Assembly: GCA_946499615.1 (NCBI GenBank)
Contig: CAMMST010000021.1
Location: 1-33,293, forward strand
Reading direction: 5' to 3'
Origin: Enterococcus_E cecorum_B
GTDB taxonomy: Bacteria; Bacillota; Bacilli; Lactobacillales; Enterococcaceae
Length of the DNA stretch: 33,293 bases
The notes under the pieces were generated by a model, which was given only the letters and a program-made list of their open reading frames with translations, had not been told where the DNA came from and did not search any database. The position numbers were made by a program, and so were the translations under genes. Shown here in pieces: positions 7,337 through 12,992 of this stretch. Each line of letters begins with the position of its first letter. Positions within the stretch are counted from its first letter, which is position 1.

Positions 7337-8104
7337 ATGAAGGAAATCTTATCAACCAAAAATGAATTAATAAAAAAAGTAGCTAAATTACATCGTCGTA
7401 AAGAACGTCAAAAAGAACATTTATACATTATGGAAGGTTTTCATTTGATTGAGGAGGCCTATCAAAATGGTGCAAAGATGAAATATATTTTTGTCACCCA
7501 TAAAGCTTATCAACAATATCTCGCATTTTTTGAACCGTTAAGCGAACAGGTTATTCTTGTGAGTGAAGAAATCATCGACAAACTCTCTGATTTACCTACG
7601 CCTCAAGGAATCATTGCCGTTGTAGAAATGAGCAAAACTGACTTAGCTATTCATCAAGGAAAGTGGCTATTGCTTGATTGTGTGCAAGATCCAGGTAATG
7701 TAGGAACCATGATCAGGACAGCCGATGCCGCAGGATTTGATGGTGTCATTTTAGGTGAAGGGTGTGCCGATGTATATGCTACGAAGACACTACGCAGCAT
7801 GCAAGGCAGTCAATTTCATTTAAAAGTGATTCAAGCTGATTTGTCCCAAGTGATTCAGCAATTAAAAGCAGCGCAGGTGAAAGTTTACGCTACTGAATTA
7901 AATAAAGAAGCTAAACAATATCAAGAGTTACCTTATCATGAAAATGTGGCGATTATCATGGGAAATGAGGGCCAAGGGGTTCGTTCAGAAATTTTAATAT
8001 TAGCGGATGAAAGTGTCTATATTCCTATTTATGGTCAAGCGGAATCATTGAATGTTGGTGTTGCTGCAGGAATTATGATGTATGGCTTGATTCGGAAAAA
8101 GTAA
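7337..8104 (+). CDS. SpoU/TrmH-family RNA 2'-O-methyltransferase (probably 23S rRNA)
   Basis: This is a SAM-dependent RNA ribose methyltransferase with a trefoil-knot fold. The N-terminal substrate-binding domain (about residues 1-95; NELIKKVAKLHRRKERQ, YIMEGFHLIEEA) resembles the L30e-like domain of rRNA methyltransferases. The SPOUT domain shows motif 1 in DPGNVGTMIRTADAAGFD, motif 2 IIMGNEGQGV and motif 3 AESLNVGVAAGI. The start is the ATG at 7337, with GAGGTGG just upstream. An in-frame TTG at 7325 lies inside or before the ribosome site and is unlikely. The product has 255 residues. Its stop TAA forms part of a 12-bp inverted repeat that brackets the next gene's promoter. The exact RNA nucleotide modified cannot be told from sequence. 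Confidence 0.92.
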   Translation: MKEILSTKNELIKKVAKLHRRKERQKEHLYIMEGFHLIEEAYQNGAKMKYIFVTHKAYQQYLAFFEPLSEQVILVSEEIIDKLSDLPTPQGIIAVVEMSKTDLAIHQGKWLLLDCVQDPGNVGTMIRTADAAGFDGVILGEGCADVYATKTLRSMQGSQFHLKVIQADLSQVIQQLKAAQVKVYATELNKEAKQYQELPYHENVAIIMGNEGQGVRSEILILADESVYIPIYGQAESLNVGVAAGIMMYGLIRKK

Positions 8105-8178
8105 ATAAAATCTTAAGAACGCTGAAAATCGATTTCAATTAGGTTGTTTAGTGGTATACTTTTCTCAGATTTTATTTA
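8102..8178 (+). repeat. 12-bp perfect inverted repeat flanking the HD-gene promoter
   Basis: TAAATAAAATCT (8102-8113) and its exact complement AGATTTTATTTA (8167-8178) enclose 53 bases containing the promoter. The left arm includes the stop codon of the upstream gene and the right arm abuts the ribosome site AAGGTGG. Confidence 0.75.
8133..8160 (+). promoter_or_regulatory. Promoter of the HD-domain gene
   Basis: An extended -10, TGGTATACT (TATACT at 8155-8160), lies 16 bases after a weak -35 TTTCAA (8133-8138). Transcription would start near 8167, exactly at the right arm of the inverted repeat. Confidence 0.6.
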
Positions 8179-8193
8179 AGGTGGCAAGAATGA

Positions 8194-8688
8194 ATGACAA
8201 ATAAATGGAAGTATGATTTAGAGTATTTATCTTATGTTGGTGATTTATTGGCAACAGAAGAAGTACAAAAATTAGCTGAATTCACGCAACATTTTCACTC
8301 TACTAGATTAGATCATTCCATTAGCGTATCCTATTATAGTTATAAGATCACTAAGAAGTTTGGTTGGAATGCCAAGGCAACTGCTAGAGCGGGTGTGTTA
8401 CATGATTTATTCTTTTATGATTGGCGTACAACTAAATTTGATGAGGGAACGCATGCTTATATGCATCCTAGAATCGCTGTAAAAAATGCTGAAAAAATCA
8501 CTGAATTATCAGATTTAGAAAAAGATATTATCATTAAGCATATGTGGGGAGCAACCATTGCACCGCCTAGATATAAAGAAGGCTATGTTGTGACGATGGT
8601 AGACAAATATTGTGCGGTAAAAGAAGCATTGTTCCCTTTGATTCAAAAATTAAAATTTCGAACACGACGTCAAAGTGTGAGTGCTTAA
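8194..8688 (+). CDS. HD-domain protein (putative metal-dependent phosphohydrolase)
   Basis: This 164-residue cytoplasmic protein has an HD-superfamily pattern. A histidine is in STRLDHSISVS, the HD pair is in GVLHDLFFYDW, further histidines are in HAYMHPRIAV and IIKHMW, and the last metal-ligand Asp is in VTMVDKYCAV. HD proteins hydrolyse phosphate esters, often of nucleotides; the substrate here is unknown. The ATG at 8194 is preceded by AAGGTGG. A closer, out-of-frame ATG at 8190 opens a four-codon frame (MNDK, stop at 8202) overlapping the true start. The gene is followed by its own terminator and probably forms a single-gene unit, perhaps with some readthrough from the methyltransferase gene. 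Confidence 0.88.
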   Translation: MTNKWKYDLEYLSYVGDLLATEEVQKLAEFTQHFHSTRLDHSISVSYYSYKITKKFGWNAKATARAGVLHDLFFYDWRTTKFDEGTHAYMHPRIAVKNAEKITELSDLEKDIIIKHMWGATIAPPRYKEGYVVTMVDKYCAVKEALFPLIQKLKFRTRRQSVSA

Positions 8689-8707
8689 CTCTTGTTGTTT
8701 GATATTG

Positions 8708-8733
8708 AAAAGCTTGGTATTCCAGGCTTTTTT
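8708..8733 (+). terminator. Terminator of the HD-domain gene
   Basis: A 10-bp stem with one G-U pair, 8708-8717 with 8722-8731, has a 4-base loop. The 3' arm runs into a T tract (8728-8733). Confidence 0.85.
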
Positions 8734-8790
8734 ATTTTCATAAAAAGTGTAGGAAGCTTGTCTACCCTAGAAATATATGTTCAACTTGCG

Positions 8791-8796
8791 TATAAT
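8791..8796 (+). promoter_or_regulatory. -10 box of the lipoprotein gene
   Basis: A perfect TATAAT stands 26 bases before the ribosome site GGAGG. No convincing -35 is visible at the right distance. Confidence 0.45.
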
Positions 8797-8828
8797 AAAA
8801 TTAACTAGTACGAATTGGAGGAATGGAT

Positions 8829-9521
8829 ATGAAAAAATGGCTGATATTATTGTTAGGTTTATTTATTTTAGGTGGGTGTGGGAAGTCTAGCCAACCTCTT
8901 TCTGAAAAACAGGCGGCTAAGGTCTTTGTGGAAAGTGTCATTTATAATCAATCACAAAAATCTTTTGAAGAAAACTTTGTAGATGGAAGTGCTATTGTAA
9001 AAGAAATGGAACACTCAAAAGATGGGGAATTCTCCAAAGCTTTGGTGGCACAAATGAGTCAGGCTGCGGCGATGTCCAATGAGCAAGCAGAAAAATTAAC
9101 CGATTCTTTAAAACAGGCGTTGAAGACACAGACTTCCTACAAGATTAAAAATATTAAGTCTCAAAAAGATAATCATTATCAGGTGACTTATGAAATTTAT
9201 GGGGTTGATTTTATTGGGGCAGTAGGCAAAGCTTTAAAAGTTAGTTTTGAAAAAATTGCCAATGATTCAGCGTATGCGAATAATGAAGAAAAAGCTCAGG
9301 AACTTTTATTTAACGCAATGACTGAAGAAATTAAAAAGGCGCAAAAAACAAAAGATCCAGTTGAAGTAAAAATAGACTTGGTTCAAAAAGATGGCAAATG
9401 GGATATTCCATCTTCACAAGAAAAAAATATTCAATCTTTAATCACAGCATTTTGGGTTGGCTTTAGTGATGAAAAGGATGTAGCCACAGCTTTAAGCCAG
9501 ACTGTTGCAGATTTATATTAA
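8829..9521 (+). CDS. Putative lipoprotein (DUF5105-like), function unknown
   Basis: The 230-residue product is exported and lipid-anchored. The signal has KK, a hydrophobic run and lipobox LGGC with Cys17 as the anchor. The mature part begins with a serine-rich linker and then alpha-helical sequence with SEKQAAKVFVESVIYN, which resembles the DUF5105 group of enterococcal and lactobacillar lipoproteins; that resemblance is from memory and unconfirmed. No catalytic motif is visible. The start chosen is the second ATG at 8829, seven bases from GGAGG (8817-8821). The ATG at 8823 is only one base from that site. The gene stands alone between two terminators, converging on dacA. Confidence 0.85.
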   Translation: MKKWLILLLGLFILGGCGKSSQPLSEKQAAKVFVESVIYNQSQKSFEENFVDGSAIVKEMEHSKDGEFSKALVAQMSQAAAMSNEQAEKLTDSLKQALKTQTSYKIKNIKSQKDNHYQVTYEIYGVDFIGAVGKALKVSFEKIANDSAYANNEEKAQELLFNAMTEEIKKAQKTKDPVEVKIDLVQKDGKWDIPSSQEKNIQSLITAFWVGFSDEKDVATALSQTVADLY

Positions 9522-9525
9522 AATA

Positions 9526-9573
9526 GAAACGAATATCTAAGCAAGATTAACGCTTGAGATATTCGTTTCTTTT
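9526..9573. terminator. Bidirectional terminator between the lipoprotein gene and dacA
   Basis: A perfect 13-bp stem, 9526-9538 with 9557-9569, is followed by TTTT on the plus strand. An additional 4-bp inner pair (CAAG 9542-9545 with CTTG 9553-9556) may cap it. The convergent arrangement suggests use by both genes. Confidence 0.85.
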
Positions 9574-9584
9574 ATTGTTCTACT

Positions 9585-10916
9585 TTAAAATATGTTTTGA
9601 AAGAATTGCTTTGTATGCATCCACGCATTTTGTGCGACATTTTTTACTTGTCGCAACCATAAGAAAAAGAAGTTTTCTTTTTCTACACTATTAGCAGTTA
9701 CAATTCTCATTTGAATTTCTGAAGTTTGAGTATTTGGTAAATAGCCGTAGTTGTCGGTGGGATTACTGATTGTTAAGGTACCTACCTCTTTATTCGTTTG
9801 TACGGGTGCTTGAATTGATTGAACTTCTAATTGCTCTTCATATTTAAGTTGCTTGATATCAAATGGTATGGGCACCCATAATTTATATGAATCAGTGATT
9901 TTTAGATCTACAGAAGCTTGTTTCCCATCTATAACAGCAAGCTTTGATTGAATCGCAGCAGTTAAATCTGTATCGGATAGTGTGATTTCTTGCCATTGAT
10001 TTAAGGCATAATCCATTAACTTGCTTGTTTCGACATAGCGGGCATTAGTATCATTGGCTTGATTATTGGCATGTAGAACAACTGTGATGATTTGGCGGTT
10101 ATTTTGGCGGATTACACCTACAAAGCAAGCTCCGGCCAAATCGGTCGTTCCAGTTTTTAAGCCGATAACCCCATCTTTTTGTAGCGATAGACCAGGCAAT
10201 AATTGGTTCCAGTTTTGCATAGTACTAGGTTGTGCAGTATTTTCGCCAAAGTTTTCTTGCACCGTACTGGTAATGTTTAATGCTTCAGGATAGTCAGCAA
10301 TAAAATGTTTGGCAATAATCGCCACATCTTGAGCAGACATCTCGTTTTCTTCATCATCGCCGGTTCCTGGATATCTAAAATCTCCAATGTCGTGATTATT
10401 TAAACCAGAAACTGAAATGATTTTTGCATCTGTTATACCTAAACTTTCAGCCTTTTGCCGCATCATGTTGACAAACTGTTCTTGGCTGCCGGCGACTTTT
10501 TCCCCTAAGGCCATAACTGCTGCATTGGCTGATTGAATTAAACTAGCATGGATGAGCGATTCAACAGTATAAGCTTGATTAGCGACCAGTGCTACATTGG
10601 ATAAATCAGGTTTGGTGCTTAATTCAGCCAGTTCTGGGGAAATAACTACTTGGTCTTGTAGGTTCAGTTGCCCATTTTTGATTTGGTCATAAACAACATA
10701 TACACTTAGGACTTTAGTTATAGAGGCAATCGGCATAGGTGTTGTACTATCTTGTGCATAGAAGATTTTTCCTGTATCAGCATCCACAGCAATTGCCGCT
10801 TTGGCATCGATGGAAAAATTATTTTGTGTTTCATCGGCCCAAAGAGAAGCTGTTGAAACGAAGCAGAATATTAGTGTCATTGCGATGAAATAAAGTGGTT
10901 TGATGGCCTTTTTCAA
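9585..10916 (-). CDS. dacA: D-alanyl-D-alanine carboxypeptidase (class C PBP, DacA/PBP5 type)
   Basis: This enzyme trims the terminal D-Ala from peptidoglycan pentapeptides at the outer membrane face. The start is a TTG at 10916 with GAGGAGGG seven bases upstream. Earlier in-frame codons reach back to 10958 but precede the ribosome site. From the TTG the protein has 443 residues with a clear signal peptide ending near SLWADE. The active-site motifs are SITK (Ser65-Lys68), SAN (129-131) and KTG (254-256). The C-terminal extension is a beta-rich domain followed by an amphipathic membrane-anchoring helix (NFFFLWLRQVKNVAQNAW). The length and layout match S11-family DacA. A plus-strand frame at 10066-10293 is a shadow. 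Confidence 0.95.
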   Translation of the reverse strand: MKKAIKPLYFIAMTLIFCFVSTASLWADETQNNFSIDAKAAIAVDADTGKIFYAQDSTTPMPIASITKVLSVYVVYDQIKNGQLNLQDQVVISPELAELSTKPDLSNVALVANQAYTVESLIHASLIQSANAAVMALGEKVAGSQEQFVNMMRQKAESLGITDAKIISVSGLNNHDIGDFRYPGTGDDEENEMSAQDVAIIAKHFIADYPEALNITSTVQENFGENTAQPSTMQNWNQLLPGLSLQKDGVIGLKTGTTDLAGACFVGVIRQNNRQIITVVLHANNQANDTNARYVETSKLMDYALNQWQEITLSDTDLTAAIQSKLAVIDGKQASVDLKITDSYKLWVPIPFDIKQLKYEEQLEVQSIQAPVQTNKEVGTLTISNPTDNYGYLPNTQTSEIQMRIVTANSVEKENFFFLWLRQVKNVAQNAWMHTKQFFQNIF

Positions 10917-10948
10917 AGGATACCCTCCTCGTAATTTTTCTAAAATTG

Positions 10949-10977
10949 AGTGTATCAAACAAAAAGCTTTTTATCAA
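10949..10977 (-). promoter_or_regulatory. Promoter of dacA
   Basis: On the minus strand TTGATA (10977-10972) is followed by a 17-base spacer ending TGA, then TACACT (10954-10949). It has both -35 and extended -10 elements. Confidence 0.7.
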
Positions 10978-11010
10978 GAGAATCAAAGGCTTAGAAAACA
11001 TTCATTCTTG

Positions 11011-11019
11011 TGTTATAAT
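11011..11019 (+). promoter_or_regulatory. Extended -10 promoter of the DEAD-box helicase gene
   Basis: TGTTATAAT (TATAAT at 11014-11019) has only a poor -35 (TTAGAA, 10991-10996). The ribosome site AGGAGG follows at 11038-11043. Confidence 0.6.
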
Positions 11020-11047
11020 TTAACTATAAAATATTTAGGAGGAAGAT

Positions 11048-12172
11048 ATGGAAATAAACCAACTGCCTGAGATATGGCAAGCACGATGGCAATCTGAAAA
11101 ATTTCACACACCAACCAAAATTCAAGAGAAAGTATTTGAACCCATTAAAGAAGGACAATCAATTGTAGGGGTTTCACCTACTGGATCAGGGAAAACCATC
11201 GCCTACTTACTGCCAACAATGTTAAATATTTCTGCTAATCAAGGCGTACAACTTGTTGTGATTACAGCTACTCAGGAATTAGCCATGCAAGTAACGGAAG
11301 TAGCACGTCCTTGGGCAAAAGATTTAGGCTTAAAAGTACAAAGTTTGATTGGTGGAGCAAATATCAAACGTCAAATTGAAAAGTTAAAGCAAAGACCTGA
11401 AATAGTCATTGGTACGGCTGGTCGTATCAATGAATTAAATCAACAGAAGAAGTTAAAATTACATCAAGTCAAAACGTTGGTACTAGATGAGGCCGATCAA
11501 TTATTGAAAAGCAATCAAGAAAGTGCTTTATTAAGTCCCATCTTAAAAGCAATGGATAATCAAGTACAAGTACTCGCATTTTCAGCAAGTGGCACGCAAC
11601 TTCCAGAACAATTTCAGCAAATGTACCGATTAAAATTGACTTTAATTGATGTTACAAGTGAAGATACAAGTAAAGGTGAAATCACGCACGGTTATGTTAT
11701 TTGGCCAAAACGTAATCGCTTAGACTTTTTACGTCGTTTAGGTAATATTGATCAGCTAACAGCTTTAGTTTTTTTCAATCGTTTAAGTGAATTAGGGGTC
11801 ATGGAAGATAAGCTTTTATATCATCATATCCCAGTTGCTTCTTTAGCTTCTGACCAAAGTGCCCAATTACGCAAAATTGCCCTTCATGCTTTTTCAAATC
11901 ATCAAGCTAAATTATTATTGTGCACGGATATTGCTACTCGCGGTCTCGATATTGATGACTTATCCTTAGTTGTAAATATGGATTTTGTGTATGATGAAAA
12001 AACCTATTTACATCGTTCAGGACGTGTAGGACGCATGGGGAGAAAGGGTCTAGTGTTAACGCTATTAGAAGAACGTGAAGTAAAAGAATTTCAGAAATGT
12101 TTAGCTAAGCAGCATTTAGTAGCAAAAGAGTACTTTTTATATGCTGGTCGATTAAGTGATCATAAAAAATAA
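11048..12172 (+). CDS. DEAD-box ATP-dependent RNA helicase (YfmL-like)
   Basis: A cytoplasmic RNA helicase of 374 residues, the short two-domain core without a long C-terminal tail. It resembles Bacillus YfmL, which has a role in ribosome biogenesis, more than the longer CshA/CshB enzymes. Motifs in order are the Q motif FHTPTKIQE, motif I SPTGSGKT, Ia TATQELAMQ, Ib TAGR, motif II DEAD in LVLDEADQLL, motif III as SAS (AFSASGT) rather than the usual SAT, IV LVFFNR, V TDIATRGLDI and VI HRSGRVGRMGRKG. All catalytic motifs are present. The gene is followed by a strong hairpin terminator shared with the tRNA gene on the other strand. Confidence 0.93.
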   Translation: MEINQLPEIWQARWQSEKFHTPTKIQEKVFEPIKEGQSIVGVSPTGSGKTIAYLLPTMLNISANQGVQLVVITATQELAMQVTEVARPWAKDLGLKVQSLIGGANIKRQIEKLKQRPEIVIGTAGRINELNQQKKLKLHQVKTLVLDEADQLLKSNQESALLSPILKAMDNQVQVLAFSASGTQLPEQFQQMYRLKLTLIDVTSEDTSKGEITHGYVIWPKRNRLDFLRRLGNIDQLTALVFFNRLSELGVMEDKLLYHHIPVASLASDQSAQLRKIALHAFSNHQAKLLLCTDIATRGLDIDDLSLVVNMDFVYDEKTYLHRSGRVGRMGRKGLVLTLLEEREVKEFQKCLAKQHLVAKEYFLYAGRLSDHKK

Positions 12173-12173
12173 G

Positions 12174-12211
12174 AAAAAGCTGCTTTAGATTTCTCTCAAA
12201 AGCAGCTTTTT
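12174..12211. terminator. Bidirectional terminator shared by the helicase gene and tRNA-Arg
   Basis: A perfect 13-bp stem joins 12174-12186 to 12199-12211. It carries a run of five A's on the left and five T's on the right, so it works in both directions. It begins 1 base after the helicase stop and ends 3 bases from the tRNA 3' end. Confidence 0.9.
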
Positions 12212-12213
12212 AA

Positions 12214-12287
12214 CGTCCACGGGCGGAATTGAACCGCCGACCTTACGCTTAGGAGGCGTGCGCTCTATCCTACTGAGCTACGCGGAC
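12214..12287 (-). tRNA. tRNA-Arg, anticodon CCT (reads AGG)
   Basis: The minus strand folds as a 74-base tRNA. The acceptor GTCCGCG pairs with CGTGGAC (one G-U pair), and the D arm is GCTC/GAGC. The anticodon loop is CTCCTAA with anticodon CCT, the T arm is GGCGG-TTCAATT-CCGCC, and the discriminator is G. The CCA end is not encoded (GTTA follows). The outermost anticodon-stem pair (27-43) is C-A, a mismatch. The gene is a single tRNA with its own promoter. Confidence 0.95.
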
Positions 12288-12305
12288 TAATTTCAACCAA
12301 TTGTT

Positions 12306-12334
12306 ATTTTACAATCATTAAGACAGATTTGCAA
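12306..12334 (-). promoter_or_regulatory. Promoter of tRNA-Arg
   Basis: On the minus strand TTGCAA (12334-12329) is followed by a 17-base spacer and TAAAAT (12311-12306), 19 bases before the mature tRNA 5' end. Confidence 0.75.
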
Positions 12335-12524
12335 GCGACATTTTTGAAAAAATGTATTAATTGTTTGATATTATAACGGAGCCTGAGTAGCTAATAATAA
12401 ATGAACAACATACATTTTTAACTAAAATAAGCAGAAAAATTCGGTATAAAATCGAAAAATACCTAAGTTAACTTGGAAAAAGATAAAATATTTCAAAAAA
12501 ATCCTATCATTTTATGCTAAAGTG
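12335..12524. other. Non-coding AT-rich gap between tRNA-Arg and the csp promoter
   Basis: No convincing gene is seen. It contains a near-palindrome ACATTTTTGAAAAAATGT (12339-12356), a weak hairpin GGTAT/ATACC (12443-12463) and a perfect 10-base palindrome AAGTTAACTT (12465-12474). None has an obvious assigned role, though the last lies about 50 bases upstream of the csp promoter. Confidence 0.4.
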
Positions 12525-12533
12525 TGTTACTAT
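12525..12533 (+). promoter_or_regulatory. Extended -10 promoter of the first csp gene
   Basis: TGTTACTAT (TACTAT at 12528-12533) would start a leader of about 125 bases. The -35 region is poor. Confidence 0.5.
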
Positions 12534-12539
12534 TGAGAG

Positions 12540-12664
12540 GTAGTTTTTGTAACGGTGATTTATGGTAGTTCGTTTCAATATAAATAAACATCTTCCACAA
12601 GTTTCCCAACACAATGAATTGCAATATTAATGAATGTGTTAAATACACAAGGAGGATTTTATTT
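12540..12664 (+). promoter_or_regulatory. Long 5' leader of csp with alternative hairpins near the ribosome site
   Basis: TGTGTT at 12635-12640 can pair upstream with AACACA (12608-12613). Its first five bases can instead pair downstream with ACACA (12645-12649), which touches AGGAGG at 12650-12655. The two pairings exclude each other. Long structured leaders are known for cold-shock mRNAs; the switching role here is inferred. Confidence 0.5.
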
Positions 12665-12865
12665 ATGCAAACAGGTACAGTGAAATGGTTTAATGCTGAA
12701 AAAGGTTTTGGCTTCATTACAGGTGAAGATGGTAAAGATGTATTCGTACATTTTTCAGCTATCCAAAGTGATGGTTTCAAAACTTTAGAAGAAGGTCAAA
12801 GTGTTACCTTTGATGTTGAAGAAGGACAACGTGGCCCTCAAGCAACAAATGTTGTGAAAGCTTAA
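12665..12865 (+). CDS. csp: Cold-shock protein (CspA family), first copy
   Basis: This 66-residue single cold-shock domain protein binds single-stranded RNA and DNA and melts mRNA structure. It shows RNP1 as KGFGFIT, RNP2 as VFVHFSA, and the N-terminal GTVKWFNAEKGF. The start at 12665 follows AGGAGG; an upstream in-frame ATG at 12614 falls in the leader and would add 17 unrelated residues. It is monocistronic, between a long leader and a terminator. It is about 80% identical by eye to the second copy at 27910-28110. Confidence 0.96.
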   Translation: MQTGTVKWFNAEKGFGFITGEDGKDVFVHFSAIQSDGFKTLEEGQSVTFDVEEGQRGPQATNVVKA

Positions 12866-12883
12866 TCGTTAATAATAATGGCC

Positions 12884-12917
12884 AAGATCTACTAGCTTTT
12901 GTTAGTAGGTCTTTTTT
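12884..12917 (+). terminator. Terminator of the first csp gene
   Basis: An 11-bp stem (12884-12894 with 12903-12913, one G-U pair) is followed by T's to 12917. Confidence 0.85.
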
Positions 12918-12920
12918 ATT

Positions 12921-12949
12921 TTGTTTTTCTTGTAAAAATTCGTTATACT
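12921..12949 (+). promoter_or_regulatory. Promoter of dinG
   Basis: TTGTTT (12921-12926), a 17-base spacer and TATACT (12944-12949) lie immediately after the csp terminator. Confidence 0.7.
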
Positions 12950-12992
12950 ATTTGTTGGAAAAATAGAAATTGAATGGAAAGAAGGTGCTTAA

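Noticed and set aside
10066..10293. Plus-strand 75-codon frame inside dacA
   Set aside because: Antisense shadow of a well-supported gene, with no ribosome site.
12465..12474. Palindrome AAGTTAACTT as an operator of the csp gene
   Set aside because: It lies about 50 bases above the -10 box and such AT-rich palindromes occur by chance; no second copy was seen by the other csp gene.
12517..12780. Minus-strand 87-codon frame over the csp leader
   Set aside because: No ribosome site, no recognisable protein, and it runs antisense through the csp gene and its leader.
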